A DNA stretch of 32,945 bases from DATKXU01 sp035528905 (GCA_035528905.1 DATKXU010000008.1:1-32945); one strand, 5' to 3'. Counted from the stretch's first letter, positions 15,804 to 24,527 are shown. Notes: generated by a model not told the origin, from the sequence alone. Translations and numbers: made by a program.

Positions 15804-15881
15804 TTCTAGGTTTCAAGTTCCAGGTTCCAAGTTTCAAGTTACAGGTTGATGGCCTCCGCGAACCTGAAGTTTGAAACCTGC
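15804..15881. repeat. Inverted heptamer array between hpf and the PFK gene
   Basis: Left arm: TTCTAGG, TTTCAAG, TTCCAGG, TTCCAAG, TTTCAAG, TTACAGG (15804-15845). Right arm: AACCTGA, AGTTTGA, AACCTGC (15861-15881), the complement of the same words. A hairpin with a roughly 15-base loop is possible in the transcript. Confidence 0.88.
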
Positions 15882-15925
15882 TGGGCCATCCAAGCTGTTG
15901 GGGGCACGGGAAGGATCCGTGAACA

Positions 15926-16951
15926 GTGAAAGTCGGCGTCTTGACCGGCGGAGGGGACGTCCCCGGTCTTAATCCCGCCATTCGCGCGGTCGTCATACGC
16001 CTGCTTGACTACGGCCATGACCCCGTGGGACTTTCCAGAGGCTGGCTTGGCCTCATCGAGGGAATAGCCGAGCCACTCACGCTTGAATCCGTAGATGAGA
16101 TAGTATCCAGGGGAGGGACGATTCTCGGCTCGTCCCGCACCAATCCCCTTAAGAGGGACGAGGACCTGGACAAGTGCCTGGATAACGTCCGGGCGCTCGG
16201 GGTTGATGCCATCGTTGCCATCGGCGGGGAGGACACGCTCAGCGTGGCGAGCAACCTCCACAAGCTCGGCGTGAACACCGTCGGCATCCCGAAGACGATG
16301 GACAACGACCTGTCCGAGACCGACTATACCCTCGGGTTCGACAGCGCGGTCAATGTCGCCGTGGATGCCGTAGACCGGCTGCGTGACACCGCGAAGTCGC
16401 ATGACCGTGCGATAGTCCTGGAGGTCATGGGCCGTCACGCGGGGTGGGTCGCGCTCTATACGGGCATCGCAGGCGGCGCGGACTGGATTCTCATCCCGGA
16501 GATCGCCCCTGATCTCGATGAGATGTGCGAGCACCTGATCGGGGCGCGGAGTCGCGGAAAGATGTACGCGATCGTCGTGGCATCCGAAGGGATTGACCTT
16601 CCTCAGGCCGAAGAGGAAAGCATCTCCGTTGACGCGTTCGGCCATGTCATCCTGCGCGAGCGCGGCGTAGGCGATTCTCTGGCGGGGGAGATCGAGAGCC
16701 GCACCGGCTTCGAGACGCGCTCGGCGGTGCTCGGTCATATCCAGAGAGGCGGCCCGCCCACCATGTTCGACCGGGTGCTCGGAACCATGCTCGGCCTGAA
16801 GGCGGCTGACATGGTGAACTCAGGCGAGTTCGGCAAGATGTCGGCTGTTCGGGGCGACCGGATTGTGGCTGCGGATATGGAGCGCGCCGTCAGCGAGCTG
16901 AAGACCGTCCCAATCGAGCTGTACGAAGAAGCAAAGACGCTGTTTAAGTAG
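15926..16951 (+). CDS. pfp: 6-phosphofructokinase, probably pyrophosphate-dependent
   Basis: A 341-residue group III phosphofructokinase that makes fructose 1,6-bisphosphate. The phosphate-donor loop reads GGED (100-103) and the catalytic loop PKTMDND (122-128). In this group Asp in the GGED motif, together with the Lys of PKTMDND, marks pyrophosphate users, whereas ATP users have GGEG; hence the PPi assignment. Other motifs are LTGGGDVPGLN at the N-terminus, MGRHAGW and the C-terminal LGHIQRGGPP. The start is GTG at 15926 with GGAAGGA about 10 bp upstream. It heads a glycolytic block with two PfkB kinases and an aldolase. Donor specificity from sequence is strong but not proof. Confidence 0.88.
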   Translation: MKVGVLTGGGDVPGLNPAIRAVVIRLLDYGHDPVGLSRGWLGLIEGIAEPLTLESVDEIVSRGGTILGSSRTNPLKRDEDLDKCLDNVRALGVDAIVAIGGEDTLSVASNLHKLGVNTVGIPKTMDNDLSETDYTLGFDSAVNVAVDAVDRLRDTAKSHDRAIVLEVMGRHAGWVALYTGIAGGADWILIPEIAPDLDEMCEHLIGARSRGKMYAIVVASEGIDLPQAEEESISVDAFGHVILRERGVGDSLAGEIESRTGFETRSAVLGHIQRGGPPTMFDRVLGTMLGLKAADMVNSGEFGKMSAVRGDRIVAADMERAVSELKTVPIELYEEAKTLFK

Positions 16952-16966
16952 CATGACGACGGAGAA

Positions 16967-17016
16967 GGAGTAATGGAGTATCGGGTCCCATCACTCCACC
17001 ACTCCATTACTCCAAC
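16967..17016. repeat. Inverted octamer array before the fructokinase-like gene
   Basis: GGAGTAAT, GGAGTATC (16967-16982) face ACTCCACC, ACTCCATT, ACTCCAAC (16993-17016). It is the same word family as the 237-311 array. It contains a 17-codon open frame (16973-17026) whose TGA overlaps the kinase ATG. Confidence 0.85.
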
Positions 17017-17025
17017 ACTCTGCTG

Positions 17026-18006
17026 ATGGATATGCCGGATGTAGTCTGCCTCGGCGAGGCGCTGATAGACTTCATACCGCTGGAATCCGGGGTCTCCCTG
17101 ATAGAGGTCTCGGCGTTCAAGAAGGCACCGGGCGGCGCACCCGCGAACGTGGCGGCGGGGCTGTCGAAGCTCGGCAATCCGAGCGCCTTTGTGGGAAAGG
17201 TCGGCGACGACCCGTTCGGCCGGTTCCTGGCGAAGACGTTCGCCGACAGCGGCGTGGATACCAGCCGCATGCTCTTCGATCGGAACGCGCGGACGGGCCT
17301 CGCCTTTGTTTCGCTCACGCCGGAAGGCGTGCCGGAGTTCATGTTCTACCGCAATCCCAGCGCCGACATGCTTCTGACTGCTCAGGAGCTGGACGTGGAC
17401 TTTATCAAATCCGCGCGCGCGTTTCACTACGGCTCGATAACCTTGATATCCGAGCCGAGCAAGGGCGCGACCGAGGCGGCGATAGGCTGTGCGGCCGACG
17501 GCGGGCTATTGATCTCGTACGATCCGAACCTCCGGAAGCCGCTCTGGCCCGGTCTGGATCGGGCGAAGGAGCAGATGCTCGCCGCGATGGCCTACCCGCA
17601 CGTTGTCAAAGTCAGCGAGGAGGAGCTGGCCTTCCTGACAGGCGCATCCGAGCTGGCTGCAGGTTCCAGGCTGTTGATGGATGCCTTTCCGAACATCGCG
17701 CTCCTGGCGGTCACCTTGGGGAGCCAGGGATGCTACTTCCGGACGGCGCGCGCCCAGGGAAGGGTGCCTGCCTTCTCCGTCGAAGTAGTGGATACGACGG
17801 GCGCAGGGGATGGCTTCGTCGCGGGGATGCTCTCGTGCCTGCTCGCAAGCGTGTCGGAGCCAGACGGAATCAGCCTCCTGGATGAGGAAGCGCTGATCCG
17901 GACGTTCCGATTCGCCAATGCCGTCGCAGGCGCGACGACGACGAAGCGGGGGGCGATCTCCGCCCTACCGACTCGCGCCGAGGTCGAAGAGCTGTTGAAA
18001 TCGTGA
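17026..18006 (+). CDS. PfkB-family sugar kinase, fructokinase-like
   Basis: A 326-residue ribokinase-fold enzyme. The N-terminal APGGAPANVAAGLSKLG (34-50) and the C-terminal signature DTTGAGDGFVAGML (256-269, catalytic D262) are intact; a KVGDDPFG segment and DPNLRKPLW are also typical of fructokinases. It most likely phosphorylates fructose to fructose 6-phosphate, the substrate of the PFK just upstream, but 2-keto-3-deoxygluconate or another sugar is possible. Two ATGs (17026, 17032) are candidates; no normal SD precedes either because an octamer hairpin fills the 5' region. Instead a small upstream open frame with GGAGAAGGAG ends in TGATG overlapping the first ATG, so coupled re-initiation is plausible. 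Confidence 0.84.
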   Translation: MDMPDVVCLGEALIDFIPLESGVSLIEVSAFKKAPGGAPANVAAGLSKLGNPSAFVGKVGDDPFGRFLAKTFADSGVDTSRMLFDRNARTGLAFVSLTPEGVPEFMFYRNPSADMLLTAQELDVDFIKSARAFHYGSITLISEPSKGATEAAIGCAADGGLLISYDPNLRKPLWPGLDRAKEQMLAAMAYPHVVKVSEEELAFLTGASELAAGSRLLMDAFPNIALLAVTLGSQGCYFRTARAQGRVPAFSVEVVDTTGAGDGFVAGMLSCLLASVSEPDGISLLDEEALIRTFRFANAVAGATTTKRGAISALPTRAEVEELLKS

Positions 18007-18027
18007 TGGGAAGCGTATTCGCGTTCT

Positions 18028-18054
18028 GCAGGGGCGAGGTTACCTCGCCCCTGC
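18028..18054. repeat. Perfect 27-bp palindrome
   Basis: A 13-bp arm, GCAGGGGCGAGGT, is mirrored exactly at 18042-18054 around a single T. It lies between the PfkB gene and fba. This GGGGCGAGGT/ACCTCGCCCC palindrome is a dispersed intergenic element in various genomes and may act as a processing or termination hairpin; no T-run follows. Confidence 0.75.
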
Positions 18055-18102
18055 CCAAGAATTCCAATGGAATAACCAAATCAAAACCAATGAGGTGAAA
18101 AC

Positions 18103-19107
18103 ATGCCGTTAGTCAGCAGCAAAGAACTCTTAATCAAGGCCCAGCGGGAAGGCTATGCCGTCGGCGCGTTCAACGCGAACGACATGGAATGCGTGCAGGC
18201 GGTCATCGAGACCGCCGAGAAGGAACGTGCGCCGGTCATCCTGCAGGTGAGTCAGGGCGCCATCAAGTACGCCGGCCTCGAATTCGCCACTATGCTGGTG
18301 AAGGTCGCCGCCGAGCTTGCGACCGTGCCCGTGGTGCTTCACCTGGATCATGGGACGGACTTCGATCAGAACGTCCGCTGCCTCCGCGCGGGATTCACCA
18401 GCTTGATGTATGATGGCTCCAGCCAGCCGCTCGAGCAGAACATCGCCGTAAGCTCCAAAATCGCTGAGATCGCCCATGCCTGCGGGATTCCGGTCGAGAC
18501 CGAACTGGGCAAGATCCCCAAAATCGAGGACTACGAGCCGATGCTCCCGGCGGGATACGATTACTCAACCAAGCTGCCGAAAGAGGTTCAGGACAAAATC
18601 ACCGCGCTGATGGCCGATCCGGACCAGGCCGAGGAGTTTGTCGCGCGCACGCACTGCGACTCGCTTGCAGCCGCCGTTGGAAGCGTCCACGGCATGAAGC
18701 GGGACATCCAGCCTCTGAATATCGAGAGGCTGGTTGCCATCAAGGAGCGCACCGGCGTGCCGCTCGTCCTGCACGGCGCTTCCGGCGTCATCAAGTCCAG
18801 GCAGGATGCCGAGCGCATGGGCATCAAGCTGGAGAGCTACGAGGGCACGCTGGAAGACGCCGTCAAGAACGGCATCGCTAAGATCAACGTCGCGACGGAG
18901 GTGAGCATGGCATTCCTCCGCGGCATGAAGGCTGCTTTCGAGAAAGACCCCGGCCAGAAGGACATGCGGAAGATACTGCTCCCCGGCAAGAACGAAGTGA
19001 AGGAGACTGTGCGCGGCTTCATGAGGCTATTCGGGTGCGTCGGGAAGGCCGGCCGGCCTGCGGGAGCAGGCGGCCTCGAGGAAAGCACCATCAAGTACCA
19101 CGAGTAG
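18103..19107 (+). CDS. fba: Class II fructose-bisphosphate aldolase
   Basis: A 334-residue zinc-dependent aldolase that splits fructose 1,6-bisphosphate into dihydroxyacetone phosphate and glyceraldehyde 3-phosphate. The catalytic Asp and zinc ligands are visible at D82-H83 (HLDHGTD), E134 (ETELGKI), H196 (SVHGMKRD) and H224 (LHGASG); the phosphate site NVATEVSMAF follows. A stretch of roughly 20 extra residues around 140-170 separates ETELGKI from the TDPEEA-like segment. TGAGGTG lies 7 bp before the ATG. Its place after PFK and the hexose kinase fits a glycolytic unit. Confidence 0.93.
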   Translation: MPLVSSKELLIKAQREGYAVGAFNANDMECVQAVIETAEKERAPVILQVSQGAIKYAGLEFATMLVKVAAELATVPVVLHLDHGTDFDQNVRCLRAGFTSLMYDGSSQPLEQNIAVSSKIAEIAHACGIPVETELGKIPKIEDYEPMLPAGYDYSTKLPKEVQDKITALMADPDQAEEFVARTHCDSLAAAVGSVHGMKRDIQPLNIERLVAIKERTGVPLVLHGASGVIKSRQDAERMGIKLESYEGTLEDAVKNGIAKINVATEVSMAFLRGMKAAFEKDPGQKDMRKILLPGKNEVKETVRGFMRLFGCVGKAGRPAGAGGLEESTIKYHE

Positions 19108-19139
19108 AAACATTCGGCCGCTGGAATTCGTCATAGAAG

Positions 19140-19198
19140 TAACGCGCGATGCGTGGGGGCATCTTCTTCCTCACGCATCACGTCTTACGCATTGCATA
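19140..19198. repeat. Inverted heptamer array between fba and the FruK-like gene
   Basis: TAACGCG, CGATGCG, TGGGGGC (19140-19160) face TCACGCA, TCACGTC, TTACGCA, TTGCATA (19171-19198). GATGCGTG and CACGCATC form a perfect 8-bp core. It ends 4 bp before the kinase ATG, so it may hide the ribosome site. Confidence 0.78.
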
Positions 19199-19202
19199 TC
19201 CC

Positions 19203-20135
19203 ATGATCGCCACTGTCACTTTGAATCCTGCGCTCGACAAGAGCGTGTACATTGACAGGCTCCATCCCAACGATGCCAACCGCATCAGCAAGATCGAGGT
19301 TGATGCGGGCGGGAAGGGCATCAATGCCTCGCGCGTCCTGAAGGAGCTGGGCAGCGAGACGATCGCCCTCGGGCTTCTGGGCGGCCGGACTGGGAGATTC
19401 ATCGAGCACGTGCTCAATACGGAGGGCATCTCTACAGACTTCGTGCGCATCGAGCGCGAGACACGAACGAACATCTGCGTGCAGGAGACGTCGGGCGCAC
19501 CTCCCACGATGCTGAACGAGCCCGGCCCGCCGATCACCGAACACGAATTCGACGAGCTGTTCGTGAAGGTCCGCAGGGCCGCTCACAGTTGGACGATGGT
19601 GATTTTCGGCGGCAGTCTGCCCCCGGGAGCGCCAATCGACGTATATCGAAGGCTCGTAACCGTCGTCCGCGAGGCAGGGGCGCGAGCCATCCTGGACAGC
19701 GACGGCGAGGCGATGCGCCTGGGCATCGAGGCTGTCCCGTTCATGATAAAGCCTAATACGGACGAGGTGCGCAGGCTCGTGGGCGTCGAGGTCAAATCCA
19801 TTGATGATGCCCTCCGCGCTGTGAAATCCCTGCGCGAGCTTGGCGTCCAGCTTGTCGTAGTCTCGATGGGCGCCGAGGGAGCAGTCGCCGGGTCGGATGA
19901 AGGGGCCTGGCGCGCGGTGCCTCCCCAGGTGAAACCGGTGAGCACCATAGGCTCCGGCGACTCTATGGTCGCGGGGATCGCGCACATCCTGAGCCACGGG
20001 GGCTTCCTGGAGGAGGCCCTGAGATGGGGCACCGCGGCGGGGGCTGCTACGGCCATGACGAACGGCGCGGAGATATGCAACCGCGGCCAGGTGCTCGACC
20101 TGCTGGACGAGGTTCGCATAGAGCGGCTGGTTTGA
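19203..20135 (+). CDS. fruK: 1-phosphofructokinase/tagatose-6-phosphate kinase family (PfkB)
   Basis: A 310-residue PfkB kinase with the FruK/LacC type N-terminus (VTLNPALDKSVYID), GGKGINASRVLKELG (36-50), GGSLPPG (136-142) and the C-terminal signature GSGDSMVAG (250-258, catalytic D253). Members phosphorylate fructose 1-phosphate, tagatose 6-phosphate or fructose 6-phosphate. No PTS gene is nearby to supply fructose 1-phosphate, so a PfkB-type 6-phosphofructokinase role is equally possible. The ATG at 19203 is chosen because the family begins there; the frame stays open to 19149 only through repeat sequence. No clear SD is visible. Confidence 0.82.
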   Translation: MIATVTLNPALDKSVYIDRLHPNDANRISKIEVDAGGKGINASRVLKELGSETIALGLLGGRTGRFIEHVLNTEGISTDFVRIERETRTNICVQETSGAPPTMLNEPGPPITEHEFDELFVKVRRAAHSWTMVIFGGSLPPGAPIDVYRRLVTVVREAGARAILDSDGEAMRLGIEAVPFMIKPNTDEVRRLVGVEVKSIDDALRAVKSLRELGVQLVVVSMGAEGAVAGSDEGAWRAVPPQVKPVSTIGSGDSMVAGIAHILSHGGFLEEALRWGTAAGAATAMTNGAEICNRGQVLDLLDEVRIERLV

Positions 20136-20198
20136 CGAGAGTTGACATACCGCGTGGGCGGCGCATCTGCCTGTCTGCGGTGAGAACCGGATAACCTC

Positions 20199-20519
20199 AT
20201 GGACTTGTACGAGTTCAAGAAACTGGTCTTCGGAGAGTTTGGCGAGAGCCTGGAACATGCGACGGCCGAGAACGTGCGCGGTTTCCTCGACCGCGTCCAG
20301 AATGATGTGCTCGGCGCCCGCCTTAAAGACCGGATCGTCCTTGAGGAGCACGCGTCCACCTACGAAGAGGTGCTGAAGGACTTCTTTGCCAACGTGCTGG
20401 AACTCCCGAAGGACGATGCAATCATGATGCTCTGGCTCCTCGCTTTCGACCTCGCATTTTCCGCAATCGAACTTCAGCAGGCGGACAAGTTCAAATCTCT
20501 TTTCCGCGAGTACGAATAA
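20199..20519 (+). CDS. Small conserved-looking protein of unknown function
   Basis: A 106-residue, acidic, mainly helical protein (MDLYEFKKLVFGEFGESLEH at the start). No signal peptide or transmembrane helix and no cysteine. I do not recognise the family. The frame has the codon bias of its neighbours and no competing frame, supporting a real gene; the SD is weak (GAGAA about 12 bp upstream). It lies 63 bp after the FruK-like gene and 94 bp before the ECF sigma gene, whose candidate promoter lies in that gap, so it is more likely the tail of the glycolytic unit than part of the sigma cassette. Confidence 0.6.
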   Translation: MDLYEFKKLVFGEFGESLEHATAENVRGFLDRVQNDVLGARLKDRIVLEEHASTYEEVLKDFFANVLELPKDDAIMMLWLLAFDLAFSAIELQQADKFKSLFREYE

Positions 20520-20551
20520 TCGCCGCATCCGCCGATAAAACCATCGGGAAC

Positions 20552-20578
20552 TGAACATTCTCGCGCTCGATACGTCTA
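20552..20578 (+). promoter_or_regulatory. Possible ECF-type autoregulatory promoter
   Basis: GAAC (20553-20556) and TCT (20575-20577, in GTCTAC) are 18 bp apart, matching the GAAC-N18-TCT spacing of the sigma-E consensus (GGAACTT, GTCTGA). It lies about 36 bp before the sigma start. Autoregulation is usual for ECF factors, but this match is by eye. Confidence 0.4.
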
Positions 20579-20613
20579 CATCCAGTAGGTGTGCATGTCG
20601 CGCTGAGGAGAAG

Positions 20614-21210
20614 GTGGTCTGTTTGCTGAGCGCAGACGCCGTCTTGGTGCTGAGATGTCAGGAGGACGATTATGAGGCCTTCGACGAGATCGTTGCACGC
20701 TACAAAGACGGGATCTACAACTACATCTGGCGCATGATCTCGAACCGCGAGGACGTTGAAGACCTGGCGCAGGAGGTCTTCGTCCGGGCGTTCGCGGCGA
20801 TCAAGTCTTTTCGAAGCGAATCGAACCTCCACACCTGGCTTTATAGGATTGCGATGAACCTTTGTGTTGACAAGTACCGCCGCGACGGGCTGGAAAAGCG
20901 ACTCATCACGCCGCTGGAGCGGGAGCAGCTTGACGGCGGGCAGACGGCGAGCCCCGACGTACCCGACGGCACCTACGATCCTCAGCGTGTCTGTGAGCGC
21001 GTCGAATTGCAGGTCGAGGTTCAGAAGGCTCTCTCGAAGCTGCCCGAGAAGCTCCGCGCGGCCATATTGCTGTACGATCTGGAGGGCATGTCATACGAGG
21101 AGATCGCCGAAGCTCTCGGCTGCCCCGTCGGCACTGTGAAATCGCGTTTGTTCAACGCGCGCATGCAGCTTCGCGATCTGCTCAAGGCATATGTGGAGGA
21201 TAGACAGTAG
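20614..21210 (+). CDS. ECF-type RNA polymerase sigma factor (RpoE-like)
   Basis: A 198-residue sigma factor with region 2 (about 15-90, including EDVEDLAQEVFVRAF and FRSESNLHTWLYRIAMNL) and region 4 (about 130-190, with YEEIAEALGCPVGTVKSRLF) and no regions 1 or 3, the ECF hallmark. It would direct polymerase to stress promoters when released from its anti-sigma. The start is GTG at 20614, but GAGGAG ends only 3 bp upstream, so TTG at 20623 (better spaced from AGAAGG) may be the true one. The last codons and TAG stop lie inside a heptamer array. The anti-sigma and RseB-like genes follow. Confidence 0.93.
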   Translation: MVCLLSADAVLVLRCQEDDYEAFDEIVARYKDGIYNYIWRMISNREDVEDLAQEVFVRAFAAIKSFRSESNLHTWLYRIAMNLCVDKYRRDGLEKRLITPLEREQLDGGQTASPDVPDGTYDPQRVCERVELQVEVQKALSKLPEKLRAAILLYDLEGMSYEEIAEALGCPVGTVKSRLFNARMQLRDLLKAYVEDRQ

Positions 21211-21256
21211 ACAATAGACTGGAGACCGGCACGGCCTTTTCAGTCTACAGTCTACG
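21199..21256. repeat. Inverted heptamer array at the sigma/anti-sigma junction
   Basis: GATAGAC, AGTAGAC, AATAGAC, TGGAGAC (21199-21226) face GTCTACA, GTCTACG (21243-21256). The sigma factor's TAG stop (21208-21210) is part of the second unit. Confidence 0.86.
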
Positions 21257-21279
21257 GTTTCTGAGGCGGTGATGCGAGC

Positions 21280-21825
21280 ATGGATTGCAAGGCATTTTCG
21301 AAGCGCATAGGAGATTACGTTAACCGCGCGCTCAGCGTGGACGCCGCGGATGAGGCGAGGGTGCATCTGAGCGGGTGCCCGTCGTGTGCCGCCCTGGTGA
21401 AAGAGCTGGAAAGCGCCTCGGTCATGGTGCGTTCCCTGCGTCGCGTGAGTGCGCCCACCGGCTTCGAGCAGCGGGTGAAGGATCGTCGTCTGGCTGCTCT
21501 TAAGACCCAGGGCACAGTTCCCACGGAGACAGGGCGAATCCGGAAATGGCTGAATGCGATCGGCAGGGCATTCGCGGCTGCGCCGGCGCATCACAGGCGC
21601 CTGGCGCTCAGGCCGGCGTTGGTGGGGCTGCTGCTGTGCGCGGTGATCGCCGGGTCCGTCCTCTTCTTCGGACAAGGCCGGTATTCCGAGCGGGCCGATA
21701 CGGATTGGGGATACATCGAGACCTGCCAGGAGCAGCACGCGTCCTTCGTTTCGGCGAACCCGCTCGCGGATGAATCGGCTGTCATTCTGAGGGAGCGTGC
21801 CCGCGACTTGGACAACGGCTTGTAA
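21280..21825 (+). CDS. Membrane-anchored zinc-finger anti-sigma factor
   Basis: A 181-residue protein. The N-terminal ZAS/zf-HC2 zinc motif is H29-x3-C33-x2-C36 (HLSGCPSC), with C3 as a possible fourth ligand; this domain binds and holds ECF sigma factors. A single transmembrane helix at about 112-130 (PALVGLLLCAVIAGSVLFF) places a short C-terminal part (about 50 residues) outside. Regulated proteolysis of such proteins releases sigma. It sits 69 bp after the sigma gene across a heptamer hairpin. The SD before ATG 21280 is weak. Confidence 0.88.
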   Translation: MDCKAFSKRIGDYVNRALSVDAADEARVHLSGCPSCAALVKELESASVMVRSLRRVSAPTGFEQRVKDRRLAALKTQGTVPTETGRIRKWLNAIGRAFAAAPAHHRRLALRPALVGLLLCAVIAGSVLFFGQGRYSERADTDWGYIETCQEQHASFVSANPLADESAVILRERARDLDNGL

Positions 21826-21826
21826 G

Positions 21827-21897
21827 TTTCAGGTTCCAGGCTCCAAGTTCCAGGTTGGCGTCATCCGGAAACCTGTAACCTGAAACTTGAAACCGAA
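21827..21897. repeat. Inverted heptamer array between anti-sigma and RseB-like genes
   Basis: TTTCAGG, TTCCAGG, CTCCAAG, TTCCAGG (21827-21854) face AACCTGT, AACCTGA, AACTTGA, AACCGAA (21870-21897). The anti-sigma stop ends one base before the first unit. The words match those at 15804-15881, over 6 kb away. Confidence 0.88.
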
Positions 21898-21923
21898 CAG
21901 TTTCGCGGCAAGAAGGCATGGCG

Positions 21924-22928
21924 ATGAAGATGGGACGAGTTGCGAGTAGAGCGATCGTGGTCTTATTCCTTCTAGCCCTGGTTGCTGGGTTTGCCTCGGC
22001 GGAGCCGATTGACGGCCCGACTGTGTTGAAGAAGATGCTGGAGGCCGAGGGCAGCGCGGCTTTCACCGCGTATCAGGTGACCACACTTGCGAGAGGGCCG
22101 TCCCTCACGTCCGAGCAGATCGTCTACAGAGCCGGATTCAGTGGCATGCGGACCGAGTATATGGAGCCGCCGCGTCTCAAGGGTGAAATCAGCGCGGACG
22201 ATGGCCGTGTTGCCGCGCATCTCATACCCAGGGCGAAGGTTCTGAGGATAGGGCCTTCGAGGCTCGCGGCGCTGAAGATGAGGACGGAGCAGGCTGCTCT
22301 GGCGTTCAGACGTGGAAATATGAAGGTCGAGCTGGTGGGCAGCGACAAGATCGCGGGCCGGAACGCCTACGTGATACAGGTGAAGCCGAGACTGCGAGCC
22401 AAAGGCCCGACACGCAAGTTCTGGGTTGACAGCGAGAAGTGGATCAAGCTGAAGACAGAGGACATCGCGCCGGACGGCGCCACGGCTTCGATGTCTTACT
22501 ATACCAGGATTGACTTCGTGAACACGATTCCCCATGAGAAGTTCCGCTTGGAACCGCCGCCAGGTTTCCGGGTGGAGCGGCAGGCGCCGGCGGACTTGGT
22601 GCCAATTGACAAGGCCCAGGAATCGGCCGGCTTCCGGGTGCTTGCGCCGACTTACCTGCCGCCGGGGTTCAAGCTCGTGGGCGCTGCGGTTCAATCGTTC
22701 CGGCGCGGAAGACTAGTTGTCATCCGCTACACAGACGGCGTAAGCTCGTTCTCCCTGTTCGAGACACCGGAGCGCGTGCTGAAGCCCAGGTTCCTGGCGC
22801 GGCTCCACGAGGGTCCGGTACGGCCACGCAAGGGCATCTACTCCTGGCAGGTGGGCAATCTGAACCTGACCATCGTCGGCCAGCTCCCGATAGACCAGAT
22901 CCGCAAAGTGGCGTCTTCGGTGAAGTAG
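21924..22928 (+). CDS. Exported RseB/MucB-like sigma regulatory protein
   Basis: A 334-residue protein with an N-terminal signal (about 1-24: basic start, IVVLFLLALVAGFASA). The first part (about 30-210) looks like the LolA/LppX-type fold of MucB/RseB (VYRAGFSGMRTEYMEPP, then GRNAYVIQVKPR and RKFWVDSEKWIKLKTE), the second (about 225-330) is a smaller domain rich in strands (PTYLPPGFKLVGAAVQSF). RseB proteins sense envelope damage and shield the anti-sigma factor from proteolysis. ATG 21924 is preferred because AAGAAGG lies 7 bp upstream; ATG 21918 is only 1 bp from it. It completes the sigma/anti-sigma cassette and is convergent with the next gene. Confidence 0.84.
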   Translation: MKMGRVASRAIVVLFLLALVAGFASAEPIDGPTVLKKMLEAEGSAAFTAYQVTTLARGPSLTSEQIVYRAGFSGMRTEYMEPPRLKGEISADDGRVAAHLIPRAKVLRIGPSRLAALKMRTEQAALAFRRGNMKVELVGSDKIAGRNAYVIQVKPRLRAKGPTRKFWVDSEKWIKLKTEDIAPDGATASMSYYTRIDFVNTIPHEKFRLEPPPGFRVERQAPADLVPIDKAQESAGFRVLAPTYLPPGFKLVGAAVQSFRRGRLVVIRYTDGVSSFSLFETPERVLKPRFLARLHEGPVRPRKGIYSWQVGNLNLTIVGQLPIDQIRKVASSVK

Positions 22929-22943
22929 GCTTCTCCGCCGCGC

Positions 22944-23270
22944 CTAGCCTTCTTCCTCTTCGTCCATCTCGTCGAGGCCGGGCGGCGCGTAGCTGAAGGC
23001 GCTGATCTCCTCGCCCCGGAATACCGTGACGAGCATCTCCTCGCGTTCGAAGCTGGGCAAGTACGAGGATACGATGTCTTCATCCACGAGCGCCAGAAGC
23101 TCCTCTTCGTCCGATAGGGCAAGGTCCACTTCCAGCAACAGCGTCGCGTGGATCGTGTAGTGGGCAAAATGCAGGTGCAGCTGGCCGACCCGTTTCTCCC
23201 CCTCCCAGACGACGTAAATCTCGGAGGACACGGTTCGCACCAATCTCGATAGCTTGAACTTATCAGCCAA
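22944..23270 (-). CDS. Small acidic protein of unknown function
   Basis: A 108-residue protein with a basic N-terminus (MADKFKLSRLVR), a strand-rich middle and an extremely acidic tail ending DEMDEEEEG. No signal, helix or metal motif. I do not recognise the family. The start is TTG at 23270, supported by AAGGAG 8 bp upstream, which makes a real gene likely. It follows rpoD on the same strand after 126 bp containing an inverted repeat, and is convergent with the RseB-like gene 15 bp away. Confidence 0.62.
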   Translation of the reverse strand: MADKFKLSRLVRTVSSEIYVVWEGEKRVGQLHLHFAHYTIHATLLLEVDLALSDEEELLALVDEDIVSSYLPSFEREEMLVTVFRGEEISAFSYAPPGLDEMDEEEEG

Positions 23271-23307
23271 TCAGGAATCTCCTTGCATGCTTTCGAGCGC
23301 ACAAAAA

Positions 23308-23388
23308 GAATGGAAGCACGGGGAAGGGAAGGTTGGGAGGCTCGCGTGATAGGCACGTCTCCGCACTTCCATTCCTCCATTCTCCCAG
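23308..23388. repeat. Inverted repeat with octamers after rpoD
   Basis: GAATGGAAG (23308-23316) is mirrored by CTTCCATTC (23366-23374); CTTCCATT and CCTCCATT (23366-23381) are octamer units. It lies between rpoD and the small acidic gene on the minus strand and may act as a transcript hairpin. Confidence 0.72.
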
Positions 23389-23396
23389 TTAACTCG

Positions 23397-24527
<1,131 letters not shown>

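Noticed and set aside
19185..20558. 457-codon minus-strand open frame across the FruK-like gene
   Set aside because: The plus strand carries intact PfkB signatures; the reverse frame has none.
20547..20578. GGAACT at 20547 as the -35 of the ECF promoter
   Set aside because: Its distance to GTCTAC is about five bases too long; the overlapping GAAC at 20553 fits the usual spacing better.
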